From positions 5,007,001 to 5,071,000 of the forward strand of contig NZ_CP029617.1 in the NCBI RefSeq assembly GCF_003945545.1: 64,000 bases of DNA, written 5' to 3'. Position numbers and translations under genes: made by a program. Source of the DNA: Streptomyces sp. WAC 01529. Its GTDB lineage: Bacteria; Actinomycetota; Actinomycetes; Streptomycetales; Streptomycetaceae. Within the stretch, counting starts at the first letter, position 1; each line of letters begins with the position of its first letter. This document shows positions 26,461 through 34,000 of the stretch, piece by piece. The notes below the pieces were generated by a model. It searched no databases. It saw only the letters and a program-made list of their open reading frames with translations, and was not told the origin of the DNA.

Positions 26461-27504
26461 ATGCGGTGGGACGGCATCCACATCGCCGCGGTGGGCAGTT
26501 GGCTGCCCGAGCCGGTGCCCGCCGAGCGTGCGGTGCGCGAGGGGGGCTACGACGCCGAACGGTGCGCCACGCTCGGCTATGTCTCCGCGCTGGTCGCGGA
26601 CGACGTGGCGCCGCCGGACATGGCGGTGCGCGCGGCCCGCAGCGCGCTGGAGCGGTCCGGCGTCGCGCCCGCCGAGTTCAGTCTGCTGCTCCACGGCAGC
26701 CTGTGGTTCCAGGGCCTGGACATCTGGCCCGCCGCCTCGTACGTCGCCGCCCGCACGGTGGGGCGCACGGTGCCCGCCATGGACGTGCAGCAGCGCTGCA
26801 ACATCGGGCTCGGCGCGATCGAGATGGCTGCCGCCCACCTGACGGCGGGCGTGCGCCCCGGGAGCGCCGCGATGGTCACCACCGCCGACCGGTGGGCGGG
26901 CCCCGCAGTCGACCGCTGGAACCTGCACGACTCGAACGTCTACGGCGACGGCGGCACCGCCCTCGTGCTCTCCCGCGCCGGCGGGTTCGCCCGCCTGCTC
27001 TCCACCGTCACGGCCGCGGACAACTCCCTGGAGGGCGCCACCCGGGGCGACGAGCCGTTCCGCACCGCGTCACCGGCGGCCACCGAGCCCATCGACCTCA
27101 TCGGACGCGCCCGCGCGTACGGGGCCGAGCAGAGCGCCGCGGGGGCCGACCCGACCGCGCTCGTCTTCCGCTTCGCCCGCACGATGATCGCCGCGAAGAC
27201 GGCGGCGCTCGCCGACGCCGGTCTGAGCACCGGCGACCTCGCACGCGTCGTCGTCCCGGCCACCGGGCGCAACCCCGGCGACCACCAGCTGCACGACGTC
27301 CTCGATGTCCCGGAGCAGCTGACGACGTGGGACTTCGGCCGCGTCACGGGGCACGTCGGCGGCGGCGACTGGGCGGCGGGCCTGGAGCACCTGGTGACGA
27401 CGGGGGCCGTCGCGGCGGGCGACCGCGTACTGCTGTTCGGCGGCGGCGCCGGTTACACCTGCACGGCCGCAGTCCTGGAGATCACCGATGTGCCGAGCTG
27501 GTGA
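26461..27504 (+). CDS. KAS III-like acyltransferase (CerJ/DpsC type)
   Basis: 347 aa with a thiolase-like fold. The active cysteine is C113 (VQQRCNIGLGA). The second and third catalytic residues appear as His in GRNPGDHQLHDV (H275 or H278) and D303 in TGHVGGGDWAAG, where condensing KAS III enzymes have Asn. A Cys-His-Asp set is known for CerJ, which malonylates a sugar of cervimycin, so acyl transfer to oxygen is more likely than chain initiation. Directly downstream are an acyl ligase, an ACP and an exporter, which would supply the acyl donor. RBS GGGAGGAGAG is strong. Substrate unknown. Confidence 0.82.
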   Translation: MRWDGIHIAAVGSWLPEPVPAERAVREGGYDAERCATLGYVSALVADDVAPPDMAVRAARSALERSGVAPAEFSLLLHGSLWFQGLDIWPAASYVAARTVGRTVPAMDVQQRCNIGLGAIEMAAAHLTAGVRPGSAAMVTTADRWAGPAVDRWNLHDSNVYGDGGTALVLSRAGGFARLLSTVTAADNSLEGATRGDEPFRTASPAATEPIDLIGRARAYGAEQSAAGADPTALVFRFARTMIAAKTAALADAGLSTGDLARVVVPATGRNPGDHQLHDVLDVPEQLTTWDFGRVTGHVGGGDWAAGLEHLVTTGAVAAGDRVLLFGGGAGYTCTAAVLEITDVPSW

Positions 27505-27526
27505 CGAACGAAGAGGTGGGCAGACC

Positions 27527-29164
27527 ATGACACAGACCAAGGCCCCGGCGCAGACCAAGGCCCCGGCCCAGGCGCAGACCCAGCCCCTTGGGCAGACCCA
27601 GACCCAGACCCAGAGCCAGAGCCAGACCCAGACCCAGACCCAGCCCCAGACCATCCCCGGCCTCCTCGCCGCCGCCGTCGCCGCCCGTCCGGGCGCCCCG
27701 GCGGTGCGCGACCGGCACGGACGCTGGACGTACGCCCAACTGGACGCCCGGGCACAGGCGTTCGCCGCCTGGCTGGCCGAGCGGGGCGTGCGGCGCGGCG
27801 ACCGGGTGCTGGCCCGCGTCGGCAACGTACGCGAGTTCACCGCCGTCCTCTTCGGCACCCTCCTGCACGGCGCCGTGCTGGTGCCCGTCAACCCCGCCAT
27901 GAAGCGCTTCCACCTGGCCCCCGTCGCCACCGACTGCGACCCGGTGCTCGCCATCGGCCAGGGCGCGGACGCCGACCTCCTCGCCGAGCTGACGGGACGG
28001 CCCGCGTACGAACTGGGCACGCTGTGGCGCACGGTCGAGGAGCGCGCCGAGCGGGCCGAACGCGGTGAGGACCCCGCGTACGCGTACGAGGACCCCTACG
28101 AGTACGGCGCTCCCGCCCCCGACGACCTCGCCCTGCTCATCTACACCTCCGGCAGCACCTCCGCGCCGAAGGCCGTCGTCTCCCCGCACGCCCCGGCCGT
28201 CTTCGCGACCCGCGCGATCGACGCCCGCCTGGGCTACCGCGCCGCCGACAAGGTCCTTGTCGCCCTGCCCCTCTCCTTCGACTACGGGCTCTACCAGATC
28301 CTGCTCTCCGTCCTCGCGGGCGCCGAGGCCGTGCTCACCGAGGCCGACCAGCACGTATGGCTGTACGGCGCGCTGCGCGAGTACGGCGTCACCGTCGTGC
28401 CCCTGGTGCCCTCGCTCGCCGAGATGCTGCTGCGGCTCGCGGGCCGCGACGACGGCGAGGCCCCGCCGGTGCGGCTGTTCACCAACACGGGCGCCGCGCT
28501 GACCGGACCGGTCATCGCGGGTCTGCGGGCCGCCTTCCCGGGCGCGGCCGTCGCCCCCATGTACGGCACGACCGAATGCAAGCGGATCACCGTCCTGGAG
28601 CCCGACGGTGACCTGGAGCGGCCCGGCTCGGTGGGGCGCGCCCTGCCCGGCACCGAGGTCCTGGTCCTCGCCGACGACGGCACCGCGCTGCCCCCTGGCA
28701 GCACCGGCCAGATCGCGGTGCGCGGCCCGCATGTGATGTCCGGCTACTGGCGCGCCCCCGAACAGACCGCCCAGCGCTTCCGCACCGACCCCGCCACCGG
28801 CGAAGTCACCCTGCACACCGGCGACTACGGCCACCTCGACGGCGACGGCCACCTCTACTTCGAGGGCCGCCGCGACGACCTGTTCAAGCGGCGCGGGGTG
28901 CGGATGAGCGCCGTGGAGATCGAGGCGGCCGCGCTGGACGTGCCCGGTGTCGAGGCCGCCGCGGTCCTCGCCCCCGACGACGGCATCGACCTCACGCTGT
29001 TCGCCGTCACGCGGCTCGCCCCGGACGGGGTGCTGCGCGGGCTCGGTGAGCGCCTGGAGAGCGCCAAGGTCCCCGCGGTGTGCAGGGTCGTCGACGCCCT
29101 GCCGCTCACCCCCAACGGCAAGACCGACCGCCGGCACCTGCGCCGCCTCGTCGAAGCCACCTGA
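27527..29164 (+). CDS. Acyl-CoA/acyl-ACP ligase (AMP-forming) with Gln/Thr-rich leader
   Basis: 545 aa from ATG 27527 with GAGGTGGG upstream. Adenylation motifs: LIYTSGSTSAPKAV, PMYGTTECKRIT, HTGDYGHLDGDGHLYFEGRRDD and C-terminal LPLTPNGKTDRRHL with the catalytic Lys. The first 40 residues are low complexity, built of QT/QS repeats from a hexanucleotide tract at about 27536-27655, and look disordered. It should activate a carboxylic acid as the adenylate and load it on the adjacent ACP (or CoA). The acid cannot be read from sequence; the nearby KAS III-like acyltransferase would then use it. Confidence 0.88.
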   Translation: MTQTKAPAQTKAPAQAQTQPLGQTQTQTQSQSQTQTQTQPQTIPGLLAAAVAARPGAPAVRDRHGRWTYAQLDARAQAFAAWLAERGVRRGDRVLARVGNVREFTAVLFGTLLHGAVLVPVNPAMKRFHLAPVATDCDPVLAIGQGADADLLAELTGRPAYELGTLWRTVEERAERAERGEDPAYAYEDPYEYGAPAPDDLALLIYTSGSTSAPKAVVSPHAPAVFATRAIDARLGYRAADKVLVALPLSFDYGLYQILLSVLAGAEAVLTEADQHVWLYGALREYGVTVVPLVPSLAEMLLRLAGRDDGEAPPVRLFTNTGAALTGPVIAGLRAAFPGAAVAPMYGTTECKRITVLEPDGDLERPGSVGRALPGTEVLVLADDGTALPPGSTGQIAVRGPHVMSGYWRAPEQTAQRFRTDPATGEVTLHTGDYGHLDGDGHLYFEGRRDDLFKRRGVRMSAVEIEAAALDVPGVEAAAVLAPDDGIDLTLFAVTRLAPDGVLRGLGERLESAKVPAVCRVVDALPLTPNGKTDRRHLRRLVEAT

Positions 29165-29256
29165 TCCCACACGCCCCCTCAGCCCCGCACGCCCTTCGCC
29201 CTTGCAGTCCCCCTTCACCCCTGAAGGCCCCCACCCCGGAAAGAGAGAACGAGAGC

Positions 29257-29559
29257 ATGACGCACGTCCCCTGCCCCTGGGACGAGCAGTTCGCGCGCCT
29301 GGTCATCGCCGCGCTGCCCGCCGCGGCCCGCCACGACGCCGCCCCGCTCACCGTCGACCACGACCTGTCGCAGGCCGGGCTCGAGTCCATGGCCACGGTC
29401 GAACTGCTCATACGCCTGGAGACGGCGTACGGCGTGCGGTTCCCCGAGCACCTCCTGACGGGCGGCACCTTCGCCACCCCGGGCGACCTGTGGGAGGCCC
29501 TGCAGTCACTGCGCGAGGACGCCAAGGACACGGAGGGCCCCACGGATGCCCGCCGCTAG
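29257..29559 (+). CDS. Acyl carrier protein of the acyl-transfer cassette
   Basis: 100 aa from ATG 29257. The phosphopantetheine serine is S44 in QAGLESMATVELLIRLE, and the rest fits a four-helix ACP. It differs from the polyketide ACP at 39262 and lies next to the acyl ligase, so it likely carries the activated starter or tailoring acyl group. The gene overlaps the MFS gene by 14 bases. The Sfp-type transferase at 53324 could modify it. Confidence 0.9.
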   Translation: MTHVPCPWDEQFARLVIAALPAAARHDAAPLTVDHDLSQAGLESMATVELLIRLETAYGVRFPEHLLTGGTFATPGDLWEALQSLREDAKDTEGPTDARR

Positions 29560-31093
29560 CACCGCGACGGCCCCGAAGGCCTCCGACGAGCCCCTGATGT
29601 CGACGGGACGGCTCGCCCTGTTCTCCGTCGGCGCCATGGCCGCCATGCTGCTCTCCCTGCTCGACGAGAACATCGTGGCCACCGCCGCCCTGCCGATCAC
29701 CAGCGACCTCGACCCCGAACACGGCATGAGCCTGCTCCCGTGGCTGCTCAGCGTGTACCTGCTGGCGGCCACCGCCACGCAGCCGCTCTACGGCAAGCTC
29801 AGCGACCTGTACGGGCCGAAGAAGGTCTACCTCTTCGCGATCGTCACCTTCATGGCCGGGTCCGCGCTGTGCGGCATCGCCCAGAACATGGGCCAGCTGA
29901 TCGCCTTCCGCGCGGTCCAGGGCCTGGGCGGCGGCGGCCTGATGAGCCTCACGCTGATCATCATGGCCACGCTCTACCCGCCCAAGGAACGCGCGGGCGG
30001 CTCCGGCGTCGGCGGCGGCCTCGTCGCCCTCGGCATCATCGTCGGCCCGCTGCTCGGCGGCTATCTGAGCCAGCACCTGTCCTGGCGCTGGATCTTCTAC
30101 GTCAACCTGCCGCTCGGCCTGCTCACCGTCGTCGCGACCCTCTTCGCGCTGCGCCTGCCGCCCCGGGCGCACCAGCGGGAGCGGCGCGTGGACCTGCCGG
30201 GCGCCGCCCTGGTCACGGCCGCGGCCGCCGGGCTGCTCCTGATCGCGCAGTGGGGCGGCACCGAGTACGCCTGGTCGTCGCCGCAGATCCTCGGTCTGAG
30301 CGCGGGCAGCCTGCTGCTCGTCGCCGCGTTCGCCTGGTGGGAGACGCGGGCCGCCGAGCCGATCCTGCCGCCCTCGCTCTTCCGCGACCCGGTCTTCCGG
30401 ATCGCCGCCCCGCTCCAGTTCCTCGCGGGCTTCACCGTGCTCGCCGTGACCGCGTACGTGGTGACGTACCTCCAGGTCGCCCGCGGGCTGAGCGCGCAGT
30501 CGGCGGGGCAGCGGCTCGCGCCGATGGCGATCGGGGTCATCGTCGTCATGTTCAGCTCCGGCAAGCTCATCTCCAGGACCCTGCGCTACAAGCCGGTCCT
30601 GCTGCTCAACTCGGCGATCACCGTGATCACCCTGGCGCTCTTCGGCACCGTCGACGAGACCACGTCGGCACTCCACCTCGGCGTGCTCCTGGTGCTGCTC
30701 GGCTTCGGGCTCGGCGGCGTCGTCCAGGTGGTGCTCCAGACCGTGCAGGCCTCGGCGCCGCCCGAGCAGCTGGGCGTGGCGACGACCGGCACCCGCTTCT
30801 TCATGACCCTCGGCAGCGGCTTCGGCGTCGCCGTCCTCGGCGAACTGCTCAACAACCGCTTCCTCGCCCTCCTGCCCGACGGCGTGCCGGAGAGCGCGCG
30901 GGGCAGCGCGGGCAAGGCGGTGGCGGCCCTGCGCACCGCGCCGCCGGACCTGCGCGACAAGCTGACGCACGCCTACGCGTCGGCCGTGGACACCGTGTTC
31001 CTGACCGCCGCGGGACTCATGCTGCTCGCGCTCGTCCTCGCCTTCCTCATGCCGGACGTACGGCTCGGCGCGGCGGACGAACAGGAGGCCTGA
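29546..31093 (+). CDS. MFS drug exporter, DHA2 family (14 TM)
   Basis: 515 aa with about 14 hydrophobic helices. Family motifs are LDENIVATAALPITSDL (motif D1 type), GKLSDLYGPKKVYLFAI (motif A) and GGLVALGIIVGPLLGGYL (motif C of drug:H+ antiporters). The C-terminal tail QASAPPEQLGVATTGTRFF is common in EmrB/QacA relatives. It is the natural candidate for product export and self-resistance. It overlaps the ACP gene and ends at a bidirectional terminator. Confidence 0.93.
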   Translation: MPAASTATAPKASDEPLMSTGRLALFSVGAMAAMLLSLLDENIVATAALPITSDLDPEHGMSLLPWLLSVYLLAATATQPLYGKLSDLYGPKKVYLFAIVTFMAGSALCGIAQNMGQLIAFRAVQGLGGGGLMSLTLIIMATLYPPKERAGGSGVGGGLVALGIIVGPLLGGYLSQHLSWRWIFYVNLPLGLLTVVATLFALRLPPRAHQRERRVDLPGAALVTAAAAGLLLIAQWGGTEYAWSSPQILGLSAGSLLLVAAFAWWETRAAEPILPPSLFRDPVFRIAAPLQFLAGFTVLAVTAYVVTYLQVARGLSAQSAGQRLAPMAIGVIVVMFSSGKLISRTLRYKPVLLLNSAITVITLALFGTVDETTSALHLGVLLVLLGFGLGGVVQVVLQTVQASAPPEQLGVATTGTRFFMTLGSGFGVAVLGELLNNRFLALLPDGVPESARGSAGKAVAALRTAPPDLRDKLTHAYASAVDTVFLTAAGLMLLALVLAFLMPDVRLGAADEQEA

Positions 31094-31115
31094 CCCCCGT
31101 ACCGCACGCACGAAA

Positions 31116-31145
31116 CAGCCCCGGCGGACTCGCCCGCCGGGGCTG
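31116..31145. terminator. Hairpin between MFS and ABM genes
   Basis: 12-bp perfect stem CAGCCCCGGCGG / CCGCCGGGGCTG with a 6-base loop, placed between converging genes, so it probably stops both transcripts. Confidence 0.85.
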
Positions 31146-31166
31146 CTTCGCGTGGGCGCGCCGGGG

Positions 31167-31721
31167 TCAGACCGCCACCCGGTACAGCGCGGAGCCCTCG
31201 GCCGCGCCCGCGCGCGCCTGCTCGCCGTCCGCCCAGCGGGTCAGCTCCAGGGCGCCGCCCTCGTGCAGCTTCGAGGCCGCGACCACGCGGGCCGACGCGC
31301 CGGCCGCACCCCCGGCGCCGGGGCGCCCCGCCTGCGACACCGTCACGCGCAGCACGCCACCGCCGCCCGCGCCCAGGAGCGCCGGGAGGGCGTCGGCCCC
31401 TTCCAGGACGGCGCCGCTGTCGCTCTCGACGTCCACGATCTCCTTCAGGAAGACCCGGAAGACCGTGAAGGCGGGCTGGGTGTTGGCGTTGCGGAAGGAG
31501 GCGCCGTCCTGCCAGACGGTGACGCTGACATACGCGCCGGGCCGGTCGAGGGCGGGCAGCAGCGCGATGGCGCGGATGCCGGGCATGGTCAGCGCCTGCG
31601 CGCGGTAGTCGGCGAAGGCGCTCTCCAGCTCGGCGCCGTCGCCCTCGCGGCCCTCCTTGAGCGTGAGGCGGGCGACGACGGCGACCTGCGCGTCGTCGGG
31701 GGAGGTGTGCGTGTCGGGCAC
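31167..31721 (-). CDS. Antibiotic biosynthesis monooxygenase (ABM) domain protein
   Basis: 184 aa from GTG 31721, preceded by AAGGGA. The first 95 residues form a dimeric alpha/beta-barrel ABM unit (VAVVARLTLKEGREGDG ... YVSVTVWQDGASFRNANTQPAF); the rest looks like a shortened second unit (LRVTVSQAGRPG ... ELTRWADGEQARAG). Family members such as ActVA-Orf6 oxidise aromatic polyketides to quinones without cofactor, while TcmI-like members act as cyclases. Either role is possible. It is the last gene of the aglycone block and has its own upstream repeat region. Confidence 0.75.
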   Translation of the reverse strand: MPDTHTSPDDAQVAVVARLTLKEGREGDGAELESAFADYRAQALTMPGIRAIALLPALDRPGAYVSVTVWQDGASFRNANTQPAFTVFRVFLKEIVDVESDSGAVLEGADALPALLGAGGGGVLRVTVSQAGRPGAGGAAGASARVVAASKLHEGGALELTRWADGEQARAGAAEGSALYRVAV

Positions 31722-31757
31722 GGTGTGGTCCCTTCGTGTCTTCGGGGGGTGGGTACG

Positions 31758-31844
31758 CGTACGTACGGCCAGGCCCCGGCCTTCGTATGTACGGCTAGCC
31801 CAGCCCTCGTATGTACGGTCGGGCCCCAGCCTTCGTACGAAGGG
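31758..31844. promoter_or_regulatory. Tandem CGTAYGTACGG boxes upstream of ABM gene
   Basis: CGTACGTACGG (31758), CGTATGTACGG (31784), CGTATGTACGG (31808) and a partial CGTACGAAGG (31834) recur at 26, 24 and 26 bp. Each core is near-palindromic, and the intervening bases (GGCCCCGGCC-like) are related too. The position just upstream of the GTG at 31721 suggests an operator array, for instance for a TetR-like factor; no such regulator is in the window. Confidence 0.5.
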
Positions 31845-31878
31845 TCGGGGCGCCGTCGAGCCCGGCTCGAACGCGGAA

Positions 31879-31910
31879 GTGCCCGCAGGCCGGGGGAAGC
31901 CTGCGGGCAC
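31879..31910. terminator. Hairpin terminator after flavin monooxygenase gene
   Basis: 12-bp perfect stem GTGCCCGCAGGC / GCCTGCGGGCAC with an 8-base loop, about 20 bp beyond the stop codon at 31932 on the minus strand. Confidence 0.8.
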
Positions 31911-31931
31911 CGTCAGGGGGCGGCCGGGAGG

Positions 31932-33224
31932 TCAGCTGGTGAAGCGGTCCTCCGCGATCCGGACCGCCGGATTGCCGTACGCGATGGCGCGCAGCACCTT
32001 GCGGTAGACCGGGGTGTGCCGGAAGACCCGGGCCAGCCGGGGCCGCACCTTGGTGGCGAAGGCGCCGATGGAGAGCATGGCCTTGCTCTGCACCCGCTGG
32101 ATCCGCATCATCGCCGCGATGTCCGGCGCCCGGCGCTGCTCGAACTCGCCGAGGGCCGCCGCGCCGGTGTCGCCCGAGCGCACCGCGTCCACCAGGACCG
32201 GATGCAGCACCACCGCGTCCTGGATCGCCAGGTTGATGCCCTGCGCGCCGATCGGGCTGTGGGTGTGCGCCGCGTCCCCGATCAGCACCAGGCCGTCGGC
32301 GGCCCAGCGCTCGGCCCGCCCGGAGAAGACGTCCAGGAGGGTCAGGTCGCGCGGCGAGCGGATCTGCTCCTCGATCAAGCGTGCGTACGGCGGTGCGGCG
32401 GCGGCCAGCTCCCGCTTGACGTGGTCGAGGCCCTGGGCCACGACCTCCTGGTAGCCCTTGTGCGGCAGGGTCCAGCCGACCTGGATCCGGTCCGGCCAGG
32501 AGTCGTACACGAGCACCGGGCTGCCGCCCGACCTGAACACCCTCACGTCACGCTCCGGTTCGCCCGCGCCGGCCGGGCGCGGCGCCGCGTCCAGCTTGAA
32601 CCAGAGCACGTCCAGATCGAAGCTCTCCTCGCGGCCCGCGCCGATCCCCGCGAGGCGGCGCACCTTGGAGAACCTGCCGTCCGCGCCGACCACGCACCGG
32701 GCGCGCACCGACACCGGGCCGCCCGGCCCGTCGGCGGTCACGCCGCTGATCCGCTCCCCGTCCCGCAGCAGCGCGCCGACGCGGCGGCCGTCCAGGTACC
32801 GGAAGCCCTCGAACTTCTCGCAGTGCAGCAGCAGTTCGTCGAGCAGGTGGGCCTGGGGGATCGAGAGGAGGTGGTCGTAGGGGGCGGGCAGGGCGCCGTA
32901 GTCGATGTCGAGCAGCACCCGGTCCCGCTCGACGAGCCGGAAGCGGGAGTGCCGGTGGCAGCCCCGCGCCCGCGCCCCGGCGAGCACCCCGAGCCGGTCG
33001 AGCAGCGCCATGGCGCCGGGCTGCACGATCTCGCCCCGGAACTCCCGCTGGTGGGCGCGGGCCCGCTCCACCACGGCGACCCGCACGCCCGACTTCAGCA
33101 GCAGCAGGGCGAGTACGAGACCGGCGGGTCCCGCCCCTACGACGCACACGTCCGTGTCGACGGCGAGGGCGTCCCGGCCACCCGCTCCGGCGTTCGCTCC
33201 GGTGTCCGCGCTCATCCCGCTCAT
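31932..33224 (-). CDS. FAD-dependent monooxygenase (group A)
   Basis: 430 aa from ATG 33224 (AGGGGC upstream; ATG 33215 also possible). Motifs: DVCVVGAGPAGLVLALLLLKSG, the DG motif CVVGADGRFSKVRRLAGI, and GLVLIGDAAHTHSPIGAQGINLAIQDA. It lacks the thioredoxin-like tail of the enzyme at 22477, so the two belong to different sub-families and likely oxidise different ring positions. It starts six bases after the SDR stop and is followed by a hairpin. Aromatic hydroxylation of the aglycone is the likely role. Confidence 0.9.
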   Translation of the reverse strand: MSGMSADTGANAGAGGRDALAVDTDVCVVGAGPAGLVLALLLLKSGVRVAVVERARAHQREFRGEIVQPGAMALLDRLGVLAGARARGCHRHSRFRLVERDRVLLDIDYGALPAPYDHLLSIPQAHLLDELLLHCEKFEGFRYLDGRRVGALLRDGERISGVTADGPGGPVSVRARCVVGADGRFSKVRRLAGIGAGREESFDLDVLWFKLDAAPRPAGAGEPERDVRVFRSGGSPVLVYDSWPDRIQVGWTLPHKGYQEVVAQGLDHVKRELAAAAPPYARLIEEQIRSPRDLTLLDVFSGRAERWAADGLVLIGDAAHTHSPIGAQGINLAIQDAVVLHPVLVDAVRSGDTGAAALGEFEQRRAPDIAAMMRIQRVQSKAMLSIGAFATKVRPRLARVFRHTPVYRKVLRAIAYGNPAVRIAEDRFTS

Positions 33225-33229
33225 CCCGT

Positions 33230-34000
33230 TCAGCCCCTCAGTCCCAGACCGCCGTCGGCGGTGATCACCTGGCCATGGATCCAGCCGGCCTCGTCCGTGC
33301 ACAGCAGCGCGACGACGTCGGCCACGTCCTCGGGGCGGGTGAGGCGCCCGGCCGGGGTGCGGGCCGCGAGCGCGGCGGCCACCTCCGGCCGGGGGGTCAC
33401 GGACCCCTCGGCCCCTTTGTCGATCTTCGCCGTGGAGACCGCGTTGACGGCGATGCCCCGCCCGGCCAGCTCGACCGCCAGATAGCGCACCAGGCTCTCC
33501 AGGGCGGCCTTCGCCAGACCCTGGCCCACGTACATCGGTACGGCACTGCGCGCGCCGCTGCTGGAGACCGCGACGACGCGGCCCGCGCCGCCCGCCATCA
33601 GCTCCGCGAGGGCGGGCGCCCCGTGCAGCAGCGGATCCAGGGCGAGCGCGAGGTCGGCGGCGATGCCCGCCCGGTCGGCCCCCACGGCGGGCGAGGGGTG
33701 GAACGTGGCCGCGTTGTGCACGAACACGTCCAGGCGCCCGAAGCGCTCCTTCACCTCCGCGAGGAGCCGGTCGAGGGCGGCCGGTTCGCGTACGTCCGCC
33801 CGTATCGCCAGCGCGTCACCGCCCGCCGCCGTCAGCTCCGCCACGGCCCGCTCGGCCTCGGGCCCCGGCCGGGAGTGGTTGACGACGACCCGGCAGCCCT
33901 CGGCGCACAGCTTGCGGGCGATGGCCAGCCCCACGCCCCGGGTGCCGCCGGTGACCAGGGCCGTCCGCCCGGCCAGACCGAGGCGGCCCGGGTCAGTCAC
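33230..34000 (-). CDS. FabL-like short-chain reductase (Y-X6-K)
   Basis: 256 aa from GTG 34000, which overlaps the preceding gene by 8 bases (GTGACTGA). NADP motif VTGGTRGVGLAIARKL; the catalytic pair is Y157 and K164 with six residues between, not the classical YxxxK. That spacing, with KAALESLVRYLAVELAGRGIAVNAVS and TPAGRLTRPEDVADVV, resembles FabL-type enoyl-ACP reductases. In this cluster it may reduce a double bond or a carbonyl of the polyketide; a classical ketoreductase role is less sure. Operon position is between the ligase-ABM fusion and the flavin monooxygenase. Confidence 0.78.
   Translation of the reverse strand: MTDPGRLGLAGRTALVTGGTRGVGLAIARKLCAEGCRVVVNHSRPGPEAERAVAELTAAGGDALAIRADVREPAALDRLLAEVKERFGRLDVFVHNAATFHPSPAVGADRAGIAADLALALDPLLHGAPALAELMAGGAGRVVAVSSSGARSAVPMYVGQGLAKAALESLVRYLAVELAGRGIAVNAVSTAKIDKGAEGSVTPRPEVAAALAARTPAGRLTRPEDVADVVALLCTDEAGWIHGQVITADGGLGLRG

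Noticed and set aside
26461..27504. KAS III starter-unit condensing enzyme
   Set aside because: Asp at the usual Asn position and the CerJ-like context make acyl transfer more likely, though priming is not excluded.
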